Shown here: piece by piece, positions 33,516 to 41,493 of the stretch
Layout of the letters: each line of letters begins with the position of its first letter
Numbering within the stretch: position 1 is the first letter of the stretch
Assembly: GCF_013283645.1 (NCBI RefSeq)
Contig: NZ_JABEKV010000003.1
Coordinates: 620,001 to 684,000, forward strand
Reading direction: 5' to 3'
Origin: Sinorhizobium psoraleae
GTDB taxonomy: Bacteria; Pseudomonadota; Alphaproteobacteria; Rhizobiales; Rhizobiaceae
DNA length: 64,000 bases
Position numbers and translations under genes: made by a program
The notes under the pieces: generated by a model
What the model saw: only the letters and a program-made list of their open reading frames with translations
Databases searched by the model: none
Told to the model about the DNA's origin: nothing

Positions 33516-36128
33516 ATGGTTAGCATCACGATCGACGGACAAACGCTGGAAGTGGAGGCTGGCTCCACGGTGCTGCAGGCTGCCGAACGCTTGGGCATCG
33601 ACATCCCGACCTTCTGCTATTGGAAACGGCTGCCGGCGCTGGCCTCGTGCCGGATGTGCCTGGTGGAGATCGAGGGGCTGCGGCGATTGCAACCGTCCTG
33701 CGCCACCGTGATCACCGACGGAATGGTGGTGCGGACGAACACGCCTCAGATCGACGAAACGCGTTCTTCCATGCTCGACATGCTGCTCGCCAATCATCCG
33801 CTCGACTGCCCGATCTGCGACAAGGGCGGCGAGTGCGAGCTTCAGGACATGGTGATGGCATACGGGCCGCGCAAAAGCGAGTTCCACGATCCCAAGCGTG
33901 TGTTCCACTCGAAGGACATCCGTCTGAGCCCGGTCATCATCATGAACGTCAACCGCTGCATCCAGTGCCAGCGCTGTGTGCGGATGTGCGAGGAAGTCGT
34001 CGGCGCGGTCGCCCTGGGCACCGTCGAAAAAGGGATGGATACCGCCGTCACCGGCTTCGAGGGCAGCCTCGCGAGCTGCGACCAGTGCGGCAACTGCGTC
34101 GAGGTCTGCCCGGTCGGCGCGCTGATGAGCTTCCCCTATCGCTACAAGGCGCGGCCTTGGGATCTGGCCGAGACCGACACGGTCTGCCCGCATTGCGGCA
34201 CCGGGTGCCAGCTGACCGTCGGCGCGCGCAAGGGCGAGTTCATGCGAGTCCGCTCGGACTGGGAGCACGGGGTCAATCGCGAAACGCTCTGCGCGCGCGG
34301 GCGCTTCGGCCTCGACTTCATTGAGAGCCGGGATCGGATCAAGCGGCCGATGATCCGCCGCGATGGCGCCCTCGTTCCGGTTTCCTGGGACGAAGCGGGG
34401 GATTATCTGCGCCGGCGACTGTCGGCCGTCGAGGACAAGGCTGCCGGCGGGCTGGCCTCGCCACGCCTTCCGAACGAGGCGCTCTACCAGTTCCAGAAGC
34501 TGATGCGGACGGTGTTCCGCACGAACAACATCGACTGTTCGACGCGCTGGTCCACGCCTTTCGATGCGGTCGGGCCATTGGTTGCCGGTTTCCATACCCG
34601 CGCACCGCTGGACGAGGTCATCGGCAGCGACTGCGTGCTCGTCGTCGGCGGCAACGTGACCGAGGAGAATCCGGTCACGGAATACCTGCTGCGCGACGCC
34701 GCGCGGCGGCGGCAAACCGGCTTGCTCATGCTCTCGGCGCGGCCATCCCGTCTGGATGCCGATGCCCGGGAGGTGGTTCGCGTCTCTCCGGGCGGAGAAG
34801 CGGCGAGCCTTGCGGCCGTGGTCGCCGCGCTCGTGTCAACGGCTGGTCAGAGCTTGCCGGCGAACGTTCTTGCGGACATTGGTGCGGCAATCGGCGGTCC
34901 GGCGGCGATCACCGGCCATGACGGACCGGATCGTCTGGCGACGGCGCTTAAGGAAGGCCGCAGCGTCACCGTGCTTGTCAGCGTCGATCTCCTGAGATCA
35001 CCCGAAGCGCGTGCGACACTGCAACAGCTCAACAATCTGCTCCAGGTTCTTCGCCTGCTCGGCAAGGACGTGGCGATGCAGTTCCTCTTCGACCGTGCCA
35101 ATCAGATGGGTGCCTGGGACATGGGAGTCCTGCCGGCGGCTCTGCCGGGACTGCGGGCGGTCTCCGATGACGCGGCGCGCACAGCGCTCGCCCGGAGTTG
35201 GGGCGCCGAAATCCCGTCCGAACCTGGCGCGGATCTCGACGCCATGCTGGAGCTCTGCGTCGGCGGCCGGATGGGCGCGCTCTACATCGCCGGAACCGAC
35301 CCCCTGATCAGCTATCCCGACAGGGATTTCGTGACACGGGCGCTTGGCGCCGCCGATCTCCTGATCGTGCAGGACAGCTTTCTCACGGAAACGGCGGGTC
35401 TGGCCGACGTCGTACTGCCCGCGGCGGGTTACGGCGAGGAATCCGGCACGTTTACCAACAACGAGGGCCGGACGCAGAAGATCAGCAAATTCCGCGAGCC
35501 CGCCTTCGACGCGCGGGGCAACCTGGCGGTCTTCGACTTCGTCGCGGCGCTCCGCAATCAAGCGCTGCGACCGTCGACGCAGGGTGAGGTTTTCGACGAG
35601 ATCGCCCAGCTCGTTCCGGCCTATCAGGGGTTGACGCAGGATGGGCTTGGCGCAGACGGCGCCTTCACAAAAGCGGCCCCGACGCCGCCGGCTCATGAGT
35701 TCTTCGCAGCACCGCCCGCCTCGGAAGCAACCAACCAGCTCATGCTGGTCACCGGCAACGGCCTGTTTCACAATGGATATCTTTCCGAACGCTCGGAGAT
35801 CCTGAATACGATCGCAGACGATCCCTATGTCGAGATGAGCGCTCAGGATGCCGCTGAGCTTGGCCTTTCCGATCAGGATCAGGTGCTCGTGCGGTCCGCT
35901 CATGGCGAACTGACGGCGAAGCTCAAGGTCAACCGGCGCTTTCCGAGGGGCCTCGTGTTTGTTCCCGAAAACTACAGGGATTTGCGCCTCAACAGCTTGA
36001 TGCGGCGGGGAGAATATCCATGTCCGGTGGAGGTTCACGAAGCAAGGGCATCTTCGGGATCATCCCTCCCACCCGACGCGGCGCGCGCTGAAGATGTCGA
36101 CCAAGGCATGGCCGGTGGCTTGCCCTGA
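33516..36128 (+). CDS. nuoG: NADH-quinone oxidoreductase subunit G, long form
   Basis: The 870-residue protein has the N-terminal ferredoxin domain (FCYWKRLPALASCRMCLVE), a His-Cys cluster region, two 4Fe-4S sites (RCIQCQRCVRMC, CDQCGNCVEVCP) and a molybdopterin-oxidoreductase-like domain opening with CPHCGTGCQLTV plus a distal CARG, which are the ligands of the off-path N7 cluster. A C-terminal domain (LMLVTGNGLFHNGYLSERSE onward) resembles molybdopterin-dinucleotide-binding modules. Mitochondria-like alphaproteobacterial NuoG is usually about 690 residues, so this is a different lineage. GGGAGG lies 4 nt before the ATG at 33516; an alternative ATG is at 33498. Confidence 0.95.
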   Translation: MVSITIDGQTLEVEAGSTVLQAAERLGIDIPTFCYWKRLPALASCRMCLVEIEGLRRLQPSCATVITDGMVVRTNTPQIDETRSSMLDMLLANHPLDCPICDKGGECELQDMVMAYGPRKSEFHDPKRVFHSKDIRLSPVIIMNVNRCIQCQRCVRMCEEVVGAVALGTVEKGMDTAVTGFEGSLASCDQCGNCVEVCPVGALMSFPYRYKARPWDLAETDTVCPHCGTGCQLTVGARKGEFMRVRSDWEHGVNRETLCARGRFGLDFIESRDRIKRPMIRRDGALVPVSWDEAGDYLRRRLSAVEDKAAGGLASPRLPNEALYQFQKLMRTVFRTNNIDCSTRWSTPFDAVGPLVAGFHTRAPLDEVIGSDCVLVVGGNVTEENPVTEYLLRDAARRRQTGLLMLSARPSRLDADAREVVRVSPGGEAASLAAVVAALVSTAGQSLPANVLADIGAAIGGPAAITGHDGPDRLATALKEGRSVTVLVSVDLLRSPEARATLQQLNNLLQVLRLLGKDVAMQFLFDRANQMGAWDMGVLPAALPGLRAVSDDAARTALARSWGAEIPSEPGADLDAMLELCVGGRMGALYIAGTDPLISYPDRDFVTRALGAADLLIVQDSFLTETAGLADVVLPAAGYGEESGTFTNNEGRTQKISKFREPAFDARGNLAVFDFVAALRNQALRPSTQGEVFDEIAQLVPAYQGLTQDGLGADGAFTKAAPTPPAHEFFAAPPASEATNQLMLVTGNGLFHNGYLSERSEILNTIADDPYVEMSAQDAAELGLSDQDQVLVRSAHGELTAKLKVNRRFPRGLVFVPENYRDLRLNSLMRRGEYPCPVEVHEARASSGSSLPPDAARAEDVDQGMAGGLP

Positions 36129-36168
36129 CCCTGCATCGCACACCGAGCGCATCCTCTCTTGAATCGGG

Positions 36169-36210
36169 AGCGCGACCCTTGTGCGTCTCAACAGGCGCGC
36201 GGCGCTGCAG
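36169..36210. repeat. Interspersed palindromic repeat (family A) between nuoG and the CBS gene
   Basis: AGCGCGACCC, TTGTGCGTC, TCAACA, GGCGCGCGGCGCTGCAG match hairpin 2 of family A with a slightly imperfect stem. It sits in the 87-bp gap where nuoG and the CBS gene converge and could help separate the two transcripts. Confidence 0.7.
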
Positions 36211-36215
36211 TCTTG

Positions 36216-36656
36216 TCAGTGATAGTTGACCCCGCAAATGTAATCGTGCAGCTCCTGCTCCGTGCGCAATGCTTCATCGAGCCTGTGCTTGACCACGTCG
36301 CCGATGCTGACCACGCCGACAACGACGTCGCCATCCGTGACCAGCACATGGCGCGTACGCCGCTGGGTCATGATCGCCATCGCAAAGGGCAGCAGGTCCT
36401 GTGTCGAACAGGTCGCCACGCTGCGGTTCATTATGTCGCCGACCCGCATCATCGTTGCCTCGGGCCCGTATTCCGCCACGGCATTGCAGCAATCGCGTTC
36501 GGAAAGCGTGCCCATGTATTCCCCGGGTAAGGGACTGACGACCACAAAGCCTATATTGTTGTCGCGAAATAGCCGCAGAACTTCCACCATCGTCTGATCG
36601 GGACCGACCGCGATGACTCCGACCCCCTTGTTCTTCACGATTTCGCCGACAAACAT
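36216..36656 (-). CDS. Two-CBS-domain protein
   Basis: The 146-residue cytoplasmic protein consists of two CBS domains (about residues 8-60, NKGVGVIAVGPDQTMVEVLRLFRDNNIGFVVV; and 74-130, DIMNRSVATCSTQDLLPFAMAIMTQRRTRHVLV). CBS pairs bind adenosine nucleotides and often tune enzymes or transporters to energy state. It is the third gene of a minus-strand block nuoH-nuoI-CBS, 44 bp after nuoI, with GGAGG 5 nt before the ATG. That position suggests a link with complex I, but no such role is established. Confidence 0.88.
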   Translation of the reverse strand: MFVGEIVKNKGVGVIAVGPDQTMVEVLRLFRDNNIGFVVVSPLPGEYMGTLSERDCCNAVAEYGPEATMMRVGDIMNRSVATCSTQDLLPFAMAIMTQRRTRHVLVTDGDVVVGVVSIGDVVKHRLDEALRTEQELHDYICGVNYH

Positions 36657-36700
36657 CTGAGCCTCCTATCCGAGCGCCCGGTTTGACAGCTGGCAGGCGT

Positions 36701-37267
36701 TCACGTTCGCCGGATATTCCGCCACCAGTTGTAACCCTGTGGCTCGTTTGCCTCCACCAGCACATCCTTCTTCGTGTTCAGGCGCGCAACGACCACGCCG
36801 CCGCCGGTCGCAGCCTTGCCTGGTTTGGTGAGCAGGTCGTCGCGCCCGATCACCAAATCTCTCGAGGAAAAACTTGAGAATTCATATTGTTGGCCAAGCG
36901 CGATTGCATCCGCCGGGCAGGCGTCCTCGCATAGCCCGCAGAACAGGCAGCGGGCCGTGTCGATTTCGAACTTGGCCGGGCGCCGGTTGCCCTTCTCGTC
37001 CTCGTAGGGGACGACTTCGATGCAGTAGCAGGGGCAGATCCGCGCGCAGAGCTCGCAGGCCACGCACTTGATCTCGCCCTCTTCGTCGCGCTTCAGGAAG
37101 TGATGCCCGCGATAACGCGAATAGGGCAGCCATTTCTCCTTGTCCGGATACTGCATGGTCACGGATCTGGAGAACATATAGCCGAAAGTCAGCGCCAGGC
37201 CGTTCGCTAGGTCAGCAAAAAACGCCCAACCGATCCATGTTCCAATTGTGTTCCGTGCGCGCGACAT
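36701..37267 (-). CDS. nuoI: NADH-quinone oxidoreductase subunit I
   Basis: The 188-residue protein has an N-terminal amphipathic/hydrophobic region and two 4Fe-4S motifs (CVACELCARICPCYC and CLFCGLCEDACP), forming clusters N6a and N6b, which hand electrons to NuoB. The long tail after the clusters (SSRDLVIGRDDLLTKPG onward) is rather extended. It lies on the opposite strand to nuoJ-nuoG and downstream of nuoH, so the complex I genes form two convergent transcription units. Confidence 0.95.
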   Translation of the reverse strand: MSRARNTIGTWIGWAFFADLANGLALTFGYMFSRSVTMQYPDKEKWLPYSRYRGHHFLKRDEEGEIKCVACELCARICPCYCIEVVPYEDEKGNRRPAKFEIDTARCLFCGLCEDACPADAIALGQQYEFSSFSSRDLVIGRDDLLTKPGKAATGGGVVVARLNTKKDVLVEANEPQGYNWWRNIRRT

Positions 37268-37289
37268 CGCCGCCTCGCTCTCAGCATCA

Positions 37290-37337
37290 TGCGCCTATTC
37301 GGACGCACAGGCGCCGCTGCAGCCTTTGAATTGCTGA
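37290..37337. repeat. Degenerate palindromic repeat (family A-related) between nuoH and nuoI
   Basis: GCGCCTATTCGGACGCACAGGCGCCGCTGCAG is followed by CCTTTGAATTGCTGA. The second part matches the linker of family A in inverted orientation (ACTTTGAATTGCTG at 60408-60421), while the first part resembles a worn hairpin 2. It lies in the 83-bp gap between nuoH and nuoI. Confidence 0.55.
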
Positions 37338-37350
37338 GCCGCTGCGGCCC

Positions 37351-38337
37351 CTAAGAGAATGCAATACCGGTTATAATTATGTTCGCCATCGACAAAGGAA
37401 GCAAGACTTTCCATCCGATCGCCATCAGCTGGTCGTAGCGGTAGCGGGGGAGGGTGAAGCGAAGCCACATGAACAGATAGACGAAGAACGCCACCTTGAG
37501 CACGAACCAGACGAGCGGCGGCAATGGCAGCAGCACGCCGTTCCAGCCGCCGAAGAATAGGATCACAACCAGGACCGACACCAAGAGCATGATGGCGTAT
37601 TCGCTGGCCATGAAGAACGCGAAGCGGATGCCACTGTATTCGGTATGGAATCCGGCCCCGAGATCGCCTTCCGCTTCCGCCAGATCAAAGGGAATGCGCT
37701 GGGCTTCGGCCAGCCCGGCGACAAAGAAGACAAAGAAACCGACCGGTTGATAGACGACGTTCCAGACATCGGCCTGGGCCCGCACGATGTCCAGAAGGCT
37801 CATGGACTGCGCCATCATTACCACGCCGATGACCGCGAACCCCATCGGGATCTCGTAGCTGATCATCTGCGCGCAGGTCCTGAGACTGCCGAGGACCGCG
37901 TATTTGCTGTTCGCGGCCCAGCCGCCGAAGATGATGCCGTAGACCTCCAGGCCGATCACGGCGAAGACGAAAAGGAGCGCCACGTTCAGGTTGGAGACGT
38001 AGAGCGTGATCTCGTTGCCGAGGACCGAGACGGTTTCGCCGAAAGGGACCGCGACGAACACCACGAAGGGCGGGGCGAGCGCCAGGATTGGAGCCAGTTT
38101 GAACAGGAAGCGGTCGGCATCGGCCGGGATGTGGTCCTCTTTGGTCAAGAGCTTGATGCCATCCGCCACCGGCTGCAGCAGCCCGTGCCATCCGACGCGC
38201 ATCGGTCCCATCCGCTGCTGGATGTGCCCGGCGATCTTGCGTTCCACCCATGTTAGCGGCAAGGGCAGCAGCAGCAGGATCGCAATCAGCAACGCCACTT
38301 TGAAGATGATCAGGCCAAGGGCGACGATTAGTTCCAT
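37351..38337 (-). CDS. nuoH: NADH-quinone oxidoreductase subunit H
   Basis: The 328-residue membrane protein has eight or so helices and the NuoH signature regions (TWVERKIAGHIQQRMGPMRVGWHGLLQPVADGIKLLTKEDHIPADAD, GFHTEYSGIRFAFFMASEYAIM, LRFTLPRYRYDQLMAIGWK). It forms the quinone tunnel and the link between the redox arm and the pumps. It is the first gene of the minus-strand unit nuoH-nuoI-CBS. Its promoter must lie in the region after 38338. Confidence 0.96.
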   Translation of the reverse strand: MELIVALGLIIFKVALLIAILLLLPLPLTWVERKIAGHIQQRMGPMRVGWHGLLQPVADGIKLLTKEDHIPADADRFLFKLAPILALAPPFVVFVAVPFGETVSVLGNEITLYVSNLNVALLFVFAVIGLEVYGIIFGGWAANSKYAVLGSLRTCAQMISYEIPMGFAVIGVVMMAQSMSLLDIVRAQADVWNVVYQPVGFFVFFVAGLAEAQRIPFDLAEAEGDLGAGFHTEYSGIRFAFFMASEYAIMLLVSVLVVILFFGGWNGVLLPLPPLVWFVLKVAFFVYLFMWLRFTLPRYRYDQLMAIGWKVLLPLSMANIIITGIAFS

Positions 38338-38695
38338 GATCCGCGGCTACTTGTCCAACGGTTGAAACGCGCCGGACCTGCTCCGGCTATGAGCACTGTG
38401 CGCACCTGTCTGGATGCACGGTACAACGGCCACGCACTACATACAATGCCATCACGGTTCCGCCGTCACCGGCGGCGATGTCAGCAAGGACGGGAAGGGT
38501 TCTCTCGAAGAGGTTTAGACTTTCATGCGGCCTTAGATCATTCCAGGGGCGCTAGTCGGGATGGGAGGAATGACTGGCGGCTTGGGCGTCACTCACTGAC
38601 GACGCCAGATGTGACGGGCGGCCGATTGTGCACGACGGCGTTCTCCCAGGGCACAGAGAGACGGGGCACAGGGATGTGCCTGCCCGCGCGGAACG

Positions 38696-38884
38696 TCACC
38701 GTTGATCCGGGCTGTCCAGTCGCAACGAAAGCTGCACCCCGCCGCGTTTCAGCGCAGGCAGCGGACCGCTTAATTGAATTCGCCCGAATATCTGTTTCCG
38801 TCGCTCTTGATGGCGTTCTCGCTGACGTCGCGCTGCGGCGACGGCAGCCATAGCTCGCTCGATTACTTCCTCCGCACGGGTCAT
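38696..38884 (-). CDS. Hypothetical small basic protein or 5' gene remnant
   Basis: This frame encodes 62 residues (MTRAEEVIERAMAAVAAARR, then QRERHQERRKQIFGRIQLSG and a basic tail). The first 40 residues look like a charged helix. The ATG at 38884 is preceded by GGAGG at 6-bp spacing and by a TTGACA/inverted-repeat promoter-like sequence at 38912-38937, which argues that it is or was expressed. I do not recognise a family; it could be the start of a decayed gene, since the last 20 residues look non-natural. Confidence 0.35.
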   Translation of the reverse strand: MTRAEEVIERAMAAVAAARRQRERHQERRKQIFGRIQLSGPLPALKRGGVQLSLRLDSPDQR

Positions 38885-38911
38885 GGCGGCCTCCGGTTTG
38901 TTCACTATATG

Positions 38912-38937
38912 TTCTCATTCGCTGATGAGAATGTCAA
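38912..38937 (-). promoter_or_regulatory. Promoter-operator-like inverted repeat
   Basis: Read on the minus strand, TTGACA (38937-38932) is followed at once by TTCTCAT, CAGCGA, ATGAGAA (38931-38912), a perfect 7-bp inverted repeat with 6-bp spacer, then ACATATAGT. This is the layout of a promoter whose spacer is covered by a repressor site. A -10 hexamer at ideal distance is not clear. It drives only the 62-residue frame in this window. Confidence 0.5.
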
Positions 38938-39006
38938 CCGATATCGGGGTGTCGCTTCAACACTGTCGGGCTTGAGTCTGCGGCTGCAGACATGGTTGGC
39001 TGTTGC

Positions 39007-39774
39007 CTAGTAGCCACCCGACACGAAGACGGCCTCGCCAGTCATGAAGCTGCAGGCGTCCGAGGCAAGGAAGAGCGCGGCGCCCACCATTTCATCGGGG
39101 GTGCCGGCGCGCCCCATCCAGTTGAGTGTGCGGACATAATTCGCCCAGCCCTCAGGGTCGCTGTCGCGACGGGCGGCATTGCGATCGGTGTCGACGAGAC
39201 CGGGGGCGAGCGTGTTGAGCAATACGCCGCGAGCCGCGTAGTCGCGGGCAAGACTCTGGATCAGATTGTGCTGAGCGGCTTTCGTCGCCGCGTAAATCGA
39301 GACGATCGATTTCGGCCGCAGCTGGTTGATGCTGCCGATGTTGACGACGCGACCCCAGCGACGCTCGGCCATGCCCGGCAGGACGGCCTGCAGCATCTCG
39401 ACCGTCGAGCGCAGATTGACGTCGATCTGTGTTGCGAAATCCTCAATCGTGACGTCTTTGAATGTCCCATTGATTTGCGCAGACGCATTGACGACCAGTA
39501 TGTCCAAGGGACCGGCGGCTGCGACCGCCGCGGCGACAATTTCCCGGCCGGCGCCCGGCGGCGATAATTCCCCGTGGATCGAAACAGCATTGCCTCCGGC
39601 GGAGAGGATCGCCTGCTCGACATCGTCTGTCGCGCCAGGTCTTTGGCCGTGCAGAACCACCCGCGCCCCATAGGCGGCAAACCCATGCGCGATTGACGCG
39701 CCGATGCCGCGGCTCGATCCTGTGACGAGAGCGGTCCGGTCCTTCAGCGAGAAGATGTCCAAATATTTCGTCAC
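39007..39774 (-). CDS. Short-chain dehydrogenase/reductase
   Basis: The 255-residue classical SDR has the cofactor motif TGSSRGIG (near 19-26), NASA, a catalytic Ser in NIGSINQ and YAATK (Tyr-x3-Lys), ending MTGEAVFVSGGY. It is probably an NAD(P)-dependent sugar or polyol dehydrogenase. It is the last gene of the minus-strand sugar-acid operon, 9 bp after the IclR-lactonase fusion, so a role in making the lactone that the fusion hydrolyses is plausible. Substrate not determined. Confidence 0.9.
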   Translation of the reverse strand: MTKYLDIFSLKDRTALVTGSSRGIGASIAHGFAAYGARVVLHGQRPGATDDVEQAILSAGGNAVSIHGELSPPGAGREIVAAAVAAAGPLDILVVNASAQINGTFKDVTIEDFATQIDVNLRSTVEMLQAVLPGMAERRWGRVVNIGSINQLRPKSIVSIYAATKAAQHNLIQSLARDYAARGVLLNTLAPGLVDTDRNAARRDSDPEGWANYVRTLNWMGRAGTPDEMVGAALFLASDACSFMTGEAVFVSGGY

Positions 39775-39783
39775 GAGACCTCC

Positions 39784-41493
39784 TCATCCGGCGAACAGAT
39801 TGGTGGGCAGGCCGCGCTCGCCGGGTTCGCAGGCGAAAATTCCACCCGAAAGGGGGGCTTCCGCCAGGGTCGAGGCGGGCAGTCGCGTGCGGGCGCTGGT
39901 GATGAACAGTGTCGTGAGATCGGCACCGCCGAAAGCCACGCTGGTCGGTCGCGGGATGGGCAGGTCGATGGCGCGGTCGAGCCGGCCATCCGGCAAGTAG
40001 CGGTTCACGCGCCAACCGTCCCAGATGGCACACCAGACGCCGCCGTCCGCATCGACGGCAAGCCCGTCCGGACGACCTTCGGACTCGGGCACGGTCACGA
40101 AGACGCGCCGGTTGGAGATAAGCCCTTCTTGCGCGTCGAAGTCATAGGCGTAGACGATGCCCGGGACGGTATCGACAAAATAGAATGTGCCGCCGTCGGG
40201 ACTCCAGGCGAGCCCGTTGGCGACGGTGAAGCCGCTATCGGCGCGGACAACCTCGCCCGCGCCTGTGAGGCAGTAGAGACTGCCGCTGGGGCGGCTCACG
40301 TCTAGACGCATCGAGCCGACCCAGAGCCGGCCGCTCGGATCGACCTTGGCATCGTTCAGGCGGTTTTCCGGCAGACCGGGCTCCGGCTCTGCGAAGGAGG
40401 TAAAGAGACCGCGATCGAAATCGAAGCGCTCGATGCCGTCCTGCGATGCCACGAGCAGTCCGCCATCACGCGTCGGAAGGACGGCGCTGACAAGCTTGGA
40501 GACGTTACAGCTCTCGTTCTTGCCGGAAATCGGGTCGAAGCGATGGATGGCCGGATGCAGGATATCGACCCAATAGAGCCGCCTTTCGCTCTCGACCCAT
40601 GCGGGCGCCTCGCCGAGTTGCGCGCCCCAGGGCAGCACGCAATGCACGCCGCTGAAGCCGCCGGACCGCGCGCGGGGCCGCGGACCGGAGCTGATCGCCA
40701 CAGCGCCGACCGAGCCGGTGATGCGCCGCGCGGCCGCCATCAGCTCGCGGCCGACCGGATGGATGGCGGAATTGTCAAGGCGGGACGCTGGTCCGAGTAC
40801 CACGAGCACACCGAGCGGGACTCCGTCGCGTCCGGCGATCGGCGCGGCGACCGAATTGACGCCAGCCAGGTGCTCCTCGTAGGAAACGGCATAGCCACGG
40901 GCGCGTGTCAGGAGCAGATCGGCCTCCAGCGCATGCGGGTCGGTGATTGTTTGCGGCGTAAAGCGATCGTAGACGATCTGGCCGGTCAATGCGCGGGCGA
41001 AGGAAGGTTCCTGAAAGGCGAGCAGAGCCTTGCCGGCGGCGGTGCAATGTATCGGCACGCGGCGGCCGACATCGATCAGCACGCCGAGCCCGTCGCTCGA
41101 CCGCTCTTCCAGATAGACGACACGTTGACCGTCCAGCCGGCAAAGGGCCACCGTCTCGCCGAGTTCGACCGAGAGGCGCTCGAGTTCCGGAATGGCAGCG
41201 CTCACGAGATCGAATTTGTCCCAGACCCGATGTGAAAGCTCGAGAAAGCGATGGCCGAGCAGATAGGCGCCGCTTGTTTCGTCCTGGCGGATCAGGCGGT
41301 AGACCATCAGCGTCTTGAGCATGCGCGCCAGCGTCGGCTTCGGTACGCCGCTCAGCTTCTGCAAGTCAGCGAAGCGCAGCGGCTTCGCCGTTTCCGCGAT
41401 GAGGTCGAGAAGAGCGAGGCCCTTGGCCAGCGCTGCCGCGCCGGCCGGGGCTCCACGATCTTCGAGCCCGCCTACACCTGCCTTCTCTTCCAT
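39784..41493 (-). CDS. IclR-type regulator fused to SMP-30/gluconolactonase
   Basis: The 569-residue protein joins two complete modules. Residues about 20-70 form the IclR winged helix (FADLQKLSGVPKPTLARMLKTL) and 85-262 the IclR effector domain (VPIHCTAAGKALLAF, YEEHLAGVNSVAAPI). After a linker rich in Ser, Pro and Arg (263-283), residues 285-569 form an SMP-30 lactonase (LGEAPAWVESERRLYWVDI, ENRLNDAKVDPSGRLWVG, VANGLAWSPDG, RPDGLAVDADGGVW) with the metal-ligand Glu, Asn and Asp present. The frame is open to 41586; the ATG at 41493 preceded by GAGG is preferred and overlaps the upstream gene by 22 bp. It may sense and hydrolyse a lactone and control its own operon. Confidence 0.88.
   Translation of the reverse strand: MEEKAGVGGLEDRGAPAGAAALAKGLALLDLIAETAKPLRFADLQKLSGVPKPTLARMLKTLMVYRLIRQDETSGAYLLGHRFLELSHRVWDKFDLVSAAIPELERLSVELGETVALCRLDGQRVVYLEERSSDGLGVLIDVGRRVPIHCTAAGKALLAFQEPSFARALTGQIVYDRFTPQTITDPHALEADLLLTRARGYAVSYEEHLAGVNSVAAPIAGRDGVPLGVLVVLGPASRLDNSAIHPVGRELMAAARRITGSVGAVAISSGPRPRARSGGFSGVHCVLPWGAQLGEAPAWVESERRLYWVDILHPAIHRFDPISGKNESCNVSKLVSAVLPTRDGGLLVASQDGIERFDFDRGLFTSFAEPEPGLPENRLNDAKVDPSGRLWVGSMRLDVSRPSGSLYCLTGAGEVVRADSGFTVANGLAWSPDGGTFYFVDTVPGIVYAYDFDAQEGLISNRRVFVTVPESEGRPDGLAVDADGGVWCAIWDGWRVNRYLPDGRLDRAIDLPIPRPTSVAFGGADLTTLFITSARTRLPASTLAEAPLSGGIFACEPGERGLPTNLFAG

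Larger units (their letters stand above)
38338..39006. other. Mostly non-coding region between nuoH and the sugar-acid operon
   Basis: The first 350 bp show no credible gene on either strand. At 38696-38884 a short minus-strand frame with a good ribosome-binding site is annotated separately, with a promoter/operator-like sequence at 38912-38937. CCGATATCGG (38938-38947) is a perfect 10-bp palindrome beside it. The region could hold remnants of a larger lost gene. Confidence 0.4.

Noticed and set aside
32043..34715. Very long minus-strand open frame (890 codons) opposite nuoE-nuoG
   Set aside because: It has no family-like motifs, and its composition (runs of Arg, His and Asp) is that of an antisense shadow of GC-rich genes; nuoF and nuoG on the other strand are certain.
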